Notes: generated from the letters alone by a model not told the origin. Counted from the first letter of the stretch, positions 9,090-18,475 are shown. The stretch is 64,000 nucleotides of DNA from Bacteroidales bacterium (GCA_025210735.1 JAOARD010000007.1:124001-188000), one strand, 5' to 3'. A program made the numbers and translations.

Positions 9090-9097
9090 CAAAGGTA
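9090..9097 (-). promoter_or_regulatory. Possible -7 element of the upstream gene on the minus strand
   Basis: TACCTTTG on the minus strand lies ~88 bp before the ATG at 9002. No -33 box is evident. Nothing else stands out in the 9003-9329 gap. Confidence 0.3.
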
Positions 9098-9329
9098 TAA
9101 CAGAAAAACGATATGCTCCCATATCTATACATGCTATACAAAGCTATTTTTATCAGACTTTAAAAAACTCATTCTATATAACTCTATATCAGGTATTAAA
9201 TAATTATTTCCCTCAAAATAGATATAATAACGAGTAATTATTCGGTTATGATAACAGAAAGTTTTTTAGTACTATTGTTTTATAACTTGAATTCAGCTAA
9301 TGATTATACAATATAAAAAATAACCTTAA

Positions 9330-9899
9330 ATGAAAATCTCTATAAAATCTATACTAATAATATTTTCTATATTAATTGGTAATGTATGTATGGCTCAGGA
9401 TCTGAACAAAAAGATATCTGATGAGCTTGATGCCGTAGTTTTAAAAGATTGCGACCAAATAATGGATTCGTTTATGCCTGTTATCGGATTACTTGAGAAT
9501 AAGTTAAAAGATGTAAATCTTGATGTTATAAATAAGTATATAGAGACTTCTGCTATTCTGTTAAACAGAATTAGACAGTGCGACTCTACAATGACTTATA
9601 TAGATGGTATTGATATGAATATGAACAGGGTACATCTCACTATTGCTAAAAGTATGGGGATATTCCTAAAAGGGATAAAAATATCATATAGCAACAACTA
9701 CAGCAAAGCCATAGAACTTGTTGAGAAATCAATAATAATGTATCCTTTAAAAGATAGAACAAAAGGTAGTTTATACTTTAGTCTGGGCGAACTATACAAC
9801 AAAAACGGGAACAAAAACAGAGCATGTGAATGCTGGAAAAAAGGCTCTGACCTTGGAAGCTCAAAGGCAAGTAGTGCTTATAATGGTTGTGGTAATTAA
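9330..9899 (+). CDS. Secreted protein with C-terminal TPR/Sel1-like unit
   Basis: 189 aa. Signal peptide ~1-22 (IIFSILIGNVCMAQ). The middle is helical. The C-terminal ~65 residues look like one or two tetratricopeptide or Sel1-like units (KAIELVEKSIIMYP; SLGELYNKNGNKNRACECWKKGSDLGS), which mediate protein contacts. First of three closely spaced genes of unknown function on the plus strand (gaps of 32 and 28 bp). No enzymatic motif is visible. Confidence 0.55.
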   Translation: MKISIKSILIIFSILIGNVCMAQDLNKKISDELDAVVLKDCDQIMDSFMPVIGLLENKLKDVNLDVINKYIETSAILLNRIRQCDSTMTYIDGIDMNMNRVHLTIAKSMGIFLKGIKISYSNNYSKAIELVEKSIIMYPLKDRTKGSLYFSLGELYNKNGNKNRACECWKKGSDLGSSKASSAYNGCGN

Positions 9900-9931
9900 T
9901 GCACGTCTGACTAAATATTAATTGATAAACT

Positions 9932-10342
9932 ATGGAACACCGGGATTATATTATAAGAGAGATTGAGAAGATTGGTTCAATAATAAGTAATGCAAGGCAG
10001 AAGCTGTTCGGAGGTAAAGACAACCTATCTGTGGTTATTAACAAACAGGCCGATGATATAAAAGGAGAACTTCTAAACGAGTTAAATTTTGATCTGGACA
10101 AATTTATGAATATGAACATCGAAGAGTCCAACGAATACCTGAACAGCTTTATAGGTTTTAATACAGAGAATATAGAGTTGCTTGCGGAGTGTTTATCACT
10201 GATTGGTTTTAACAATGAATCAGATAACTCAGAGAGGTACCTGCAAAAGGCTCTTGCACTATATGAGATTATAAATACTAAAAGTAAAACATTTTCGTTT
10301 GACAGAGAACAGAAGATAATTGAGATAAAAAAGCATCTCTGA
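9932..10342 (+). CDS. Hypothetical cytoplasmic helical protein
   Basis: 136 aa with no signal peptide or membrane segment. It is Asn/Glu/Lys-rich and predicted mostly helical; the C-terminal part (ERYLQKALALYEIINTKSKTFSFDREQKIIEIKKHL) resembles a TPR unit. Second gene of a three-gene set. Not recognised; it may act with the preceding secreted TPR protein or the following gene, but the sequence does not show how. Confidence 0.5.
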   Translation: MEHRDYIIREIEKIGSIISNARQKLFGGKDNLSVVINKQADDIKGELLNELNFDLDKFMNMNIEESNEYLNSFIGFNTENIELLAECLSLIGFNNESDNSERYLQKALALYEIINTKSKTFSFDREQKIIEIKKHL

Positions 10343-10370
10343 TTTTGTTTACACAGATAAACCCTACTAA

Positions 10371-10976
10371 ATGGCTAAAAGAAATAATGGCAGATTCTCT
10401 ATTGATGAACTGAATAATGTTATTGATATTTGGGAAAAGATTTCTGAAGAGTATAATGGCAAACTTGAAATCCTTAAAACTAAGGTAGATGCCAGATCTC
10501 CAGAAAGACAATTGATGGACAAAGAGAATAAGGATTGGTTATATACATATGTTTTTTATAAGCTTGTTATAACCATTCCGCACAATGGAGAAGATATAAC
10601 TATAACAACAAGCGAAAGCAGACCTCCTATATTTGAATTCCCTGTTGCCAAGGCACCACTGCAATTCTCTGTTAGTAACGAAGATTATGTAGATAAAATT
10701 CTAAAACTATTTGGATCTGATGAGTTACAAATTGGCGATAAAGAGTTTGATAAAAAGTATCTGTTAGAGACCGACAACAAAATAAAACTCAGCTCCTTTC
10801 TGGATTCAAAAATCAGAGATTGGCTGAGCACAATATCAATCTGTTATTTTGATCTTAACACACCTAAAAGCAAAAACAAATTAAGCATACACTGCACTAT
10901 AAATGAGTTATCAGCAGATAGTATTTGCGAATCTGTTGATATGTTTAAATATTGCATAAACAGGTTAATGGAATAA
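10371..10976 (+). CDS. Hypothetical protein with DUF3137-like pattern
   Basis: 201 aa with no signal peptide. The middle region (FEFPVAKAPLQFSV ... ELQIGDKEFDKKYLLETDN) recalls the DUF3137-type pattern in which a predicted extracellular or cytoplasmic domain follows an EFD-x-x-(F/Y) core, but the resemblance is distant. Last gene of the three-gene set; the hairpin-repeat island starts ~80 bp after its stop. Function unknown. Confidence 0.5.
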   Translation: MAKRNNGRFSIDELNNVIDIWEKISEEYNGKLEILKTKVDARSPERQLMDKENKDWLYTYVFYKLVITIPHNGEDITITTSESRPPIFEFPVAKAPLQFSVSNEDYVDKILKLFGSDELQIGDKEFDKKYLLETDNKIKLSSFLDSKIRDWLSTISICYFDLNTPKSKNKLSIHCTINELSADSICESVDMFKYCINRLME

Positions 10977-11058
10977 TTTACTGTATATAACAGTTGGTGC
11001 ACGCTTTTGTTACATCTTACCCATACAGTACAGTATATATAGCTCGTACCTCACAAAA

Positions 11059-11407
11059 CCCCTAATGCTGGTTCGTGCTTGATTAGCTCGGATCGTTACC
11101 GTTTCTATTCACGAGGACTTAGCGGTAAGGGAGTAGTATACCCACATATTACTATACCGCATATACATCAGTAGTTACCTTTTACAAGCAATATTTAAGC
11201 TGTGCTTTCAGCACGCCTGACATACTACTTATTCTAGCCCAACGTGTTACATTGGGCTAGAATAATCTGCCACTTCGTGGCGAGAAATATGATTGTATGA
11301 ACAAATACAGCCTTTATTACTATGGATATTCCGGATCATGTTGACCCCATATAAAAGTAGTTTTTGAATCATTATTGAAAAATTGATAATTAAGCATTGA
11401 AAATTAA
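11059..11407 (+). repeat. Hairpin repeat unit A1
   Basis: First of six copies of a ~230-bp intergenic repeat. It contains three hairpins: GTGCT/AGCAC (11202-11214), a perfect 12-bp stem ATTCTAGCCCAA/TTGGGCTAGAAT (11231-11263) and GCCAC/GTGGC further on. A 25-bp motif at 11324-11348 is repeated in A3, B1 and B3. The tail to 11407 is repeated after B1. Confidence 0.85.
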
Positions 11408-11409
11408 AA

Positions 11410-11645
11410 CCCCATAATGCTGGTTCGAGCTTTATTTAGCTCGGATCGTACCCGTTTCAATTAAGGAGGACTTAGCGGTAAGGGAGTCGTTTATCCACAT
11501 ATTACTATCCCGCATTTACATCAGCAGCTACCTTTTACAAGCAATATTTAAGCTGTGCTTTCAGCACGCCTGATATACTACTTATTCTAGCCCAACGTAT
11601 TACATTAGGCTAAGTTAAGCTGCCACTTCGTGGCGAGAAAAATGT
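11410..11645 (+). repeat. Hairpin repeat unit A2
   Basis: Second copy, same orientation. The middle stem combines an A1-type left arm (TTCTAGCCCAA) with a B3-type right arm (TAGGCTAAGTT), so it pairs imperfectly; this looks like recombination between unit types. Confidence 0.8.
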
Positions 11646-11948
11646 ATATATGCACAAAGACAATTTGTTATCATGAACGTGACACATAAATCCGTATCAT
11701 AAAATGTAGGTTTTTCGGATGATATTTGCGTTAAGAATTTTGTGCTGTCTGACCGAAGGGAGTTCAGAAAATTTAGAAAATATTATTCAGGAAAAATCGT
11801 TAAGCATTTTATGTGGCGGTGGCATTTTTGAGTACTTTTTTTGCTATTGAAAAAAGTACTAAACAAACAATTAACCGCAGATAGTTCATCATAAACTCAA
11901 CAGATATATAGAACGTTGAGATATTGCTTTCTAATAAATACTATCCTA
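11646..11948 (+). repeat. Long spacer repeat, copy A
   Basis: About 300 bp shared nearly exactly with 15347-15650. It includes an inverted repeat GTACTTTTTT/AAAAAAGTAC and no plausible ORF. Confidence 0.8.
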
Positions 11949-12229
11949 TCAATGCGACCGTGCTCGTTTCAATTCATAAGGACTTGGTGGTAAAGGAGTA
12001 GTCTACCCACATATTACTATACCGCATTTACATCAGCAACTACCTTATACAAGCAATATTAAGCTGTGCTTTCAGCACGCCTGATATACCTCTTAACTTA
12101 GCCCAACGTGTTACATTGGGCTAAATTAAGCTGCCACTTCGTGGCGAGAAATATGTATCTATACTCAAATACAGTCTTTACTAATATGGATATTCCGGAT
12201 CATGTTGACCCCACATAAAAACGGCATTC
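11949..12229 (+). repeat. Hairpin repeat unit A3
   Basis: Third copy; lacks the first ~40 bp of the unit. The middle stem is TTAGCCCAA/TTGGGCTAA. The 25-bp motif is at 12188-12212. From here to 12407 is AT-rich sequence in which I see nothing else. Confidence 0.8.
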
Positions 12230-12407
12230 GAATTTGTATTATAGAATTAATCATTAACAATTAAAATCTCTACTGAATAACATCAATTTTATAAAATAGC
12301 AATCTATTATTGTTGTTGTTACTATTGTTTTTACTTTTGTATGCCCTGAGACATTATAACCTTTTGGCTAAACTTATAACAGTTAATATTCTAATTAATT
12401 TTTAACT

Positions 12408-13514
12408 ATGAAGTATCTTTATATACCAATCATTTTTATTGTAATGATGAGTTGTGTTAACGACCAACAAAATAAAACAAAAAAGAGTAGTGAACCGGAA
12501 ATAAACACCACTGTAGAGACTCCTGCAAGTAAAACTGAATCTGAAGAAAAGAGGATACCGGAATGTATTCTGAATATTAATACGGACTCTTTACAGATAT
12601 GTTTAGATAGTACATTAAGTATTGTTAATAATCCTAGTAACCGCTGTTATATTGTTGAATCTTTGGAGAACTTTAACATTAAAAATATAGATGCCTGCAA
12701 AACGTACTATTCTGTTGCCAATAATAGTGATATTATCAAGTATCCAACAACCAGATACGACGAAAATTATATAATCATTGACAAATTAAATGTTCTTGAC
12801 AAAGTTACAGTTCCTTTGTTCAATGGTACTCCGCTTATTGTTCTCTTACCATACGAGGTGTGCGATGAAAGAGCTATACTATGTATACACAATAACCAAT
12901 ATTGTTTTGCCAGATACAGAGATATTGTAGATAACAGAGATATAAAAGCCATACACAACAATAGATACAAGGTATTTGATGGTAATAATATATTAATTCT
13001 GAGAATGTCTGACAGTAGTTATTACGCATTTGAAAAAAGAACGTGTGATATAAATCAAAACTATAGCTGGTCAGAAGACAAAAGAATGGTCACTTATTCA
13101 GTAACAAGTGATGATAAAGAGGTTGAGGTATTTCTTACTGATCTGTTTAGCTGGACAGATACTTTTATTGACGAAGGAGATTTGCCACAAATAGTTGACT
13201 CTACCAACATCATTTACTATAAAAGCATGGGTAAAAACAGTTTTAAATTCAAGTCTATAAACTATTATAATATTACTGATAAGAAAATATATGAGCTATA
13301 TCAAATGCCGGATAGTTTGGAATTAACAGGTTATGGGGTTGATCAGTTTATGTATTCTGAGATAAAAAAAGACAAATACTCAGACACAGATTGCTTCTCT
13401 GTAATTCTGCATAAAGGGAAATATGAATCAGATAATCACAAACAATACAAGTTATTCTTTTCTCTGTCTGACAGTGCAAGTATTCTCGGTTTAGAAGAAT
13501 TAAAAAGGTATTAA
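12408..13514 (+). CDS. Predicted lipoprotein, unknown function
   Basis: 368 aa. The lipobox is at the N-terminus (IFIVMMSC, Cys16), followed by a low-complexity charged linker (~18-50), so it is probably membrane-anchored outside the cytoplasm. The rest is rich in Asn, Asp, Tyr and Ser with several Cys residues and no recognised domain. It sits alone with the next gene between two blocks of hairpin repeats, which suggests the pair was inserted, or that the blocks arose by duplication around it. Confidence 0.6.
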   Translation: MKYLYIPIIFIVMMSCVNDQQNKTKKSSEPEINTTVETPASKTESEEKRIPECILNINTDSLQICLDSTLSIVNNPSNRCYIVESLENFNIKNIDACKTYYSVANNSDIIKYPTTRYDENYIIIDKLNVLDKVTVPLFNGTPLIVLLPYEVCDERAILCIHNNQYCFARYRDIVDNRDIKAIHNNRYKVFDGNNILILRMSDSSYYAFEKRTCDINQNYSWSEDKRMVTYSVTSDDKEVEVFLTDLFSWTDTFIDEGDLPQIVDSTNIIYYKSMGKNSFKFKSINYYNITDKKIYELYQMPDSLELTGYGVDQFMYSEIKKDKYSDTDCFSVILHKGKYESDNHKQYKLFFSLSDSASILGLEELKRY

Positions 13515-13570
13515 ACTTTCTATGATCTAACCATACATTGCTGTGGTTAGAGATAGTTATCACTAAAAAT

Positions 13571-13633
13571 GAAATGAAGCATTAGAATGGTCATTCACAC
13601 ACGAAAATGATTATAAATGCGAGTTCCATCTGA
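13571..13633 (-). repeat. Dispersed intergenic repeat, copy 2
   Basis: Runs from GAAATGAAGCAT to GCGAGTTCCATCTG; the inverse of the copies at 7064 and 48235. It ends 25 bp before the ATG at 13659. Confidence 0.6.
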
Positions 13634-13658
13634 CAAATGAAAAAACAATTATAAACAG

Positions 13659-14672
13659 ATGAAAAATATTTTACTCTCTACTCTTTTTATTTTTCTCAAC
13701 AGTGGGTCAAAAGTAGTAGCACAAGAGATTTTTGGAGATTGGATAAAAAAGGAAGTTACCTATATAGATGGTGTTAAACTTTCAGATGATGATGTCATAA
13801 AATATCAATTTCTTAGATACTCTTTTGAAAAACGAAATAAACTTTTTATGAGTGTTAAGTTTGATGATAAAGGAACTCCTTTAATCTTTGAGAGGAGTTC
13901 TAATATTCTCAATATAAGAAATTCTTATGGGTTTATTATTAACAGTTTTCTCATTGAGAAATTATCAAACAATGAGTTAATACTTATTCAGAAAGGGAAT
14001 AATGGTTTTAACGAAGAGAGTTGCCTAAAATACCGTTTTATACCAGAAAAAATTTATCAAAACCAACTTTCTTTTACTCCATCAGACATCTTATATATTA
14101 ATGAAAGTGACACTGTTTATAAAGCATCTAAAAAAATTCATCCTAAGTTCATAGGAGACAAATCATTCTACAACTTTTGTTCAGATAGAATTTCTGAGAG
14201 AGACGCAGTAATGTCTAGTAATAATCTCTTTATTTCAACCTTTATAATCACAAAAAATGGAGAAATAAAGAACATTCAAGTCCTAGAGAATATTAATAAA
14301 CGATTTGAAAAACAATTTCTGAAAGCGTTAAATAAATCAAAAAAATTATGGTCTCCTGCAGAGTTGAATGGAAAAAAAGTAGATGTTCAAATGACTATAG
14401 AGTTTAGGTATATTTCGTCAAATAACTTTCTTCCAATGTATGAATTCGAAAAGAAAGGAAAAACTGCATTAAACAATAATGATTTTTTAAAAGCACTAAA
14501 GTATTTTGAATTTGCATTAGAAAAGTCTCCTAATAATATTGAGATTATTTATCTAAAAGCAATTTGTGAAATAAATCTAGGAAATAAAGATGCAGCATGT
14601 GAGAGTCTAAAAAAAGTAAAAGCTTCAGGAGAAGTGGATGTTAATGATTTAATAATAAAGAATTGTAAATAA
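13659..14672 (+). CDS. Secreted TonB-C-like / TPR protein
   Basis: 337 aa. Signal peptide ~1-22 (FLNSGSKVVAQ). Residues ~170-252 look like a TonB C-terminal-type fold (LFISTFIITKNGEIKNIQVL, KKLWSPAELNGKKVDVQMTI). Residues ~262-330 form about two TPR units (KKGKTALNNNDFLKALKYFE; IIYLKAICEINLGNKDAACE). There is no membrane anchor, so it is probably periplasmic. Architecture is related to the 223-aa protein at 7151. Its base usage (many AAA, TTT, TCT codons) is somewhat more AT-rich than in core genes of the window, compatible with acquisition. Confidence 0.6.
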   Translation: MKNILLSTLFIFLNSGSKVVAQEIFGDWIKKEVTYIDGVKLSDDDVIKYQFLRYSFEKRNKLFMSVKFDDKGTPLIFERSSNILNIRNSYGFIINSFLIEKLSNNELILIQKGNNGFNEESCLKYRFIPEKIYQNQLSFTPSDILYINESDTVYKASKKIHPKFIGDKSFYNFCSDRISERDAVMSSNNLFISTFIITKNGEIKNIQVLENINKRFEKQFLKALNKSKKLWSPAELNGKKVDVQMTIEFRYISSNNFLPMYEFEKKGKTALNNNDFLKALKYFEFALEKSPNNIEIIYLKAICEINLGNKDAACESLKKVKASGEVDVNDLIIKNCK

Positions 14673-14757
14673 AGATAACAACCTTTCGCCATGTCTAAAC
14701 TGTTAAATTTGCATTCATAATGCAACACAAATTAAATCCATTACCACAGTTATATGC

Positions 14758-15108
14758 CCCATAATGCTGGTCCGAGCTATATTCAGCTCGAACCGTGCCC
14801 TTTTAAATTCAGGAGGACTTAGCGGTAAGGGAGTAATTTATCCACATATTACTATACCGCATATACATCAGCAGCTACCTTTTTCAAGCAATATTTTAAG
14901 CTGTGCTTTCAGCACGCCTGATATACTACTTATTCTAGCCCAACGTGTTACATTGGACTAAGTTAAGCTACCACTCCGTGGCGAGAAATATGTATCTATG
15001 CACAAATACAGTCTTTACTAATATCGATATTCCGGATCATGTTGACCCCATATAAAAATAGTTTTTGAATCATTATCAAAAAACTGATAATTAAGCATTG
15101 AAAATTAA
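14758..15108 (+). repeat. Hairpin repeat unit B1
   Basis: Fourth copy; opens the second repeat block. The 25-bp motif is at 15025-15049 with one mismatch. The tail matches the tail of A1 closely. Confidence 0.8.
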
Positions 15109-15112
15109 AAAC

Positions 15113-15346
15113 CCCATAATGCTGGTTCGAGCTTGATTAGCTCGGATCGTGCCCGTTTCAATTTAGGAGGACTTAGCGGTAAGGGAGTTAGTCTACCCTC
15201 ATATTACTATACCGTATTTACATCAGTAGTTACCTTTTACAAGCAATATTTAAGCTGTGCTTTCAGCATGCCTGATATACTTCTTAACTTAACCCAACGT
15301 GTTACATTGGGCTAAGTTAAGCTGCCACTTCGTGGCGAGAAATATG
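15113..15346 (+). repeat. Hairpin repeat unit B2
   Basis: Fifth copy. The middle stem is CTTAACTTAaCCCAA/TTGGGCTAAGTTAAG with a single mismatch. Confidence 0.8.
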
Positions 15347-15650
15347 TATCTATGCACAAAGACAATTTGTTATCATGAACATGATACATAAATCCGTATC
15401 ATAAAATGTAGGTTTTTCAAATGATATTTGCGTTAAGAATTTTGTGCTGTCTGACCGAAGGGAGTTCACAAAATTTAGAAAATATTATTCAGGAAAAAGC
15501 GTTAAGCATTTTATGTGGCGGTGGCATTTTTGAGTACTTTTTTTGCTATTGAAAAAAGTGCTAAACAAACAATTAACCGCAGATAGTTCATCATAAACTC
15601 AACAGATATATAGAACGTTGTGATATTGCTTTCTAATAAATACTATCCTA
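15347..15650 (+). repeat. Long spacer repeat, copy B
   Basis: Near-identical counterpart of 11646-11948. Confidence 0.8.
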
Positions 15651-15879
15651 TCAATGCGACCTTGCCCGTTTCAATTCAGGAGGACTTAGCGATATGGGAG
15701 TAGTCTATCCACATATTACTATACTGCATTTACATCATCAGCTATCTTTTACAAGCAATATTTAAGCTGTACTTTCAGCACGCCTGATATACCTCTTAAC
15801 TTAGCCCAACGTGTTACATTGGGCTAAGTTAAGCTGCCACTGGATATTCCGGATCATGTTGACCCCTAATAAAAGTAGC
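15651..15879 (+). repeat. Hairpin repeat unit B3
   Basis: Sixth copy. The middle stem is a perfect 14 bp (TTAACTTAGCCCAA/TTGGGCTAAGTTAA). The third hairpin is deleted: the sequence jumps from GCCAC straight into the 25-bp motif (15842-15866). The remaining 330 bp to the next gene hold no recognisable feature. Confidence 0.8.
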
Positions 15880-16212
15880 GGTTGGGTTCGTATCATAAAA
15901 CATTAACAATTAAATCGATCAGTTTACGCTAAGAGAGACTACTTTTATACATACAGTTCTCTGAGTTATTCCTTAACCAAATTAATTCCGTAAATGCGGT
16001 GTTTGGTTTATAGTTAGATCTAAATAATATTGTTTGGTATTTGTCAATAATTCTGCATTGTCTGTAAAAAACAGTTTGTTACAATTGTTTCTATCAGAAT
16101 TTGGATGACTGATATCAAACTATGTTTTTTATATTTAGTAGATGAACAGAACCGGGGATTGTATATATTGCGTTTTACAATCCTGATTACATTTTTATAT
16201 TACAGTTTTAGT

Positions 16213-17232
16213 ATGTACAATTTTAAAAACGATTACTCCGAAGGCGGACACCCTAATATCCTTAATAAACTTATTGAGACTAACCTTACGCAGCAGTTAG
16301 GTTACGGAGATGATGAGTACTCTGTGCAGGCAAAAGAGTTGTTAAGAGGTAAAATAGATAACCCGAATGCTGATATATATTTTGTATCGGGAGGTACACA
16401 GACTAACCTGCTTGTTATCTCAACACTGTTGCAGGTTCATGAGGCGGTTATAAGTGCCAAAACAGGACATATTTTTGCTCACGAAACCGGTGCTATTGAA
16501 GCAACAGGACACAGGGTAATAACTATTGAGACCAATGATGGTAAGATATACCCAAAAGATATAGAGAGTACTTTGCAGGAATATACTTTAAGACCGCATG
16601 TTGTTAAACCAAGAATGGTATATATATCAAACTCTACAGAGATAGGAACTATATACACAAAGAGTGAACTTACAGATTTATCGCTGTTTTGCAAACAGCA
16701 TAACCTGTTACTATTTGTTGATGGTGCCAGATTAGGGCATGCATTAACAGCCCAAAACAACGATCTTAAGTTATCTGATATAAGCAAACTCACTGATGTT
16801 TTTTATATAGGTGGTACAAAAAACGGTGCTCTGCTTGGCGAGGCTATTGTTTTTAACAATCCTGATATAGCGCCCGATTTTGATTATGCATTAAAACAGA
16901 AGGGTGCTCTGTTGGCAAAAGGCAGGGTACTGGGAATTCAGTTTCTGGAGTTATTCAGAGATAATCTATATTTTGATCTGGCTGCACATGCCAACAAAAT
17001 GGCAATGAAGATAACAAATGCTATCAAACAAAAGGGATACTCCTTTTTAACAGATTCAACCACCAATCAGATTTTTCCGATACTCCCTAAGGATGTTATT
17101 AAAAGGTTAGAGAGTAAATATCTGTTTTATGAGTGGGCAGTTATAGACAGTAATAACTCTGCTGTAAGAATTATTACATCGTGGGCTACCAACGAGAGTG
17201 TTGTAAATGAGTTTATATCTGATTTAGATTAA
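16213..17232 (+). CDS. ltaE: Low-specificity L-threonine aldolase
   Basis: 339 aa, PLP fold type I, cleaving L-threonine or L-allo-threonine to glycine and acetaldehyde in the cytoplasm. Seen: YSEGGHPNIL near the N-terminus, the cofactor-contacting stretch VSGGTQTNL, FVDGARLGHAL for the Asp that binds the PLP pyridine nitrogen, and FYIGGTKNGAL carrying the Schiff-base lysine. Length is usual for the family. The frame is open 36 codons further upstream, but that part is hydrophobic and unlike the family; MYNFKNDYSEGG is the natural start. It lies just after the second repeat block and converges on the DUF819 gene. Confidence 0.88.
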   Translation: MYNFKNDYSEGGHPNILNKLIETNLTQQLGYGDDEYSVQAKELLRGKIDNPNADIYFVSGGTQTNLLVISTLLQVHEAVISAKTGHIFAHETGAIEATGHRVITIETNDGKIYPKDIESTLQEYTLRPHVVKPRMVYISNSTEIGTIYTKSELTDLSLFCKQHNLLLFVDGARLGHALTAQNNDLKLSDISKLTDVFYIGGTKNGALLGEAIVFNNPDIAPDFDYALKQKGALLAKGRVLGIQFLELFRDNLYFDLAAHANKMAMKITNAIKQKGYSFLTDSTTNQIFPILPKDVIKRLESKYLFYEWAVIDSNNSAVRIITSWATNESVVNEFISDLD

Positions 17233-17242
17233 TATACAACAA

Positions 17243-17296
17243 GTTTGATTCAGTCTAATATATTGTATTGGGCTGAATTAAACTGCCTGTCAGGCA
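17243..17296. terminator. Hairpins between convergent genes
   Basis: An 11-bp stem with one mismatch (GTTTGATTCAG / CTGAATTAAAC) is followed at once by the small palindrome TGCCTG-T-CAGGCA. They lie between ltaE and the convergent DUF819 gene and may terminate both; there is no long T run. Confidence 0.4.
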
Positions 17297-17314
17297 TTAT
17301 AAGATAATATTTGA

Positions 17315-18466
17315 TCACAGAACCGACAACAACTCTGCTACAATAGCTCCAAGATAGTTACCAAGGGCGTAGCCTATTATACCAACGGTGAGTCCGGGTA
17401 TAATTACTTTGGAGTTTTTTAGAGCCCCTGCAATTACCGGTACAAATGGTGGCGAACAGATTAGTGCAACACTTGTGGTCATTGTTGTATCGGCATCTAT
17501 CTTAAATATTTTTGATAGTAGTATGTGTATAAAAAGCGATCCAAAGATAACAAACGACATATATTTAAGCAGATGTGGTGTTGCTCCTACAAATTGGTTT
17601 ATATCTGCCATTGAGGCTATATCTACACAGAATATAAGTATAAGGTACATACCCAGACCAAACGACATTTTTGATGTGCGTACCTTGCGGTTAAACGATG
17701 CCAGAATACTGAGTGTTGTTATGAGCAGCATAATTACCAACATCTGATTGTTCTCTGCAAACAGCAGGCTTATTACAAACGATGCCGCAAAAATAGTAAG
17801 AGATATAAGCGGTGCTTTAATAATCTCGGTGAATCTGATACCACGCCACATTCCCCAGTATGCCGATGATGTTTTTATATCGTTTTTACTACTATCTGTG
17901 TTTGAGTTATTGGTATATTTCGGTAGTATCTTACCTATTGTATACCTACCCACAGCTACCAGAAACAGTAGATATACTGATGTAATAAGCATATCATAAG
18001 TATGTACAATTATATATGCCTCATCAGAGACATTAAGCATAACCTTAAGCGATGCCAGATTAGGCGTTCCTCCGGAGTATACTCCAACAAACATCCCTCC
18101 TACCTTCCAGAGGTCAGGAAAGCTTTTATCCTGATAGTATATGTAGCCTATTACAACAACCAGCACTACCGAAATAAGTGCCAATAGTAACGACATAAAG
18201 AATCTGCGCGACATATGTAGCCACGATCTTACATCTGAAGAGAACAGAAGCATTGGTATGGCAAATGGTATAGAGATGTTTGCCACCCACTCCTGCACTA
18301 TCTTGTACTCAGGTGATATTATTCCGGTATTACCTATTATAAGACCCAGAGCATACGCTATTAAAACACTACCTATTCTGTTTATAATGGTAAATCTGTT
18401 ACATAGCCATAGTATTAGCAGTGGCGCTAACAGATAAAAAAGAATCAGCACTGTAGTTATTAGCAT
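17315..18466 (-). CDS. DUF819 family membrane permease-like protein
   Basis: 383 aa, about ten transmembrane segments. The family-typical stretch FVGVYSGGTPNLASLKVML lies near residue 130, and ALICSPPFVPVIAGALKN forms its counterpart in the second half, as in inverted-repeat transporters. DUF819 (YjcL-like) proteins have no established substrate. The gene starts 9 bp after fur ends on the same strand, so the two are probably co-transcribed and the permease may respond to the Fur-family regulator; this is inference from position. Confidence 0.8.
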   Translation of the reverse strand: MLITTVLILFYLLAPLLILWLCNRFTIINRIGSVLIAYALGLIIGNTGIISPEYKIVQEWVANISIPFAIPMLLFSSDVRSWLHMSRRFFMSLLLALISVVLVVVIGYIYYQDKSFPDLWKVGGMFVGVYSGGTPNLASLKVMLNVSDEAYIIVHTYDMLITSVYLLFLVAVGRYTIGKILPKYTNNSNTDSSKNDIKTSSAYWGMWRGIRFTEIIKAPLISLTIFAASFVISLLFAENNQMLVIMLLITTLSILASFNRKVRTSKMSFGLGMYLILIFCVDIASMADINQFVGATPHLLKYMSFVIFGSLFIHILLSKIFKIDADTTMTTSVALICSPPFVPVIAGALKNSKVIIPGLTVGIIGYALGNYLGAIVAELLSVL

Positions 18467-18475
18467 AATTTGGGA

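Noticed and set aside
14764-14961. 65-aa ORF inside repeat unit B1
   Set aside because: It runs through the hairpin repeat; a similar ORF occurs in B2 but the frame is broken in other units, so it is not a gene.
15133-15315. 60-aa ORF inside repeat unit B2
   Set aside because: Same reason: repeat-derived reading frame.
11059-15879. CRISPR array
   Set aside because: Units are ~230 bp with irregular spacing, hairpin-rich and without unique spacers or cas genes.
16105-16212. N-terminal extension of threonine aldolase
   Set aside because: Hydrophobic stretch unlike the family; the internal ATG at 16213 fits aldolase N-termini.
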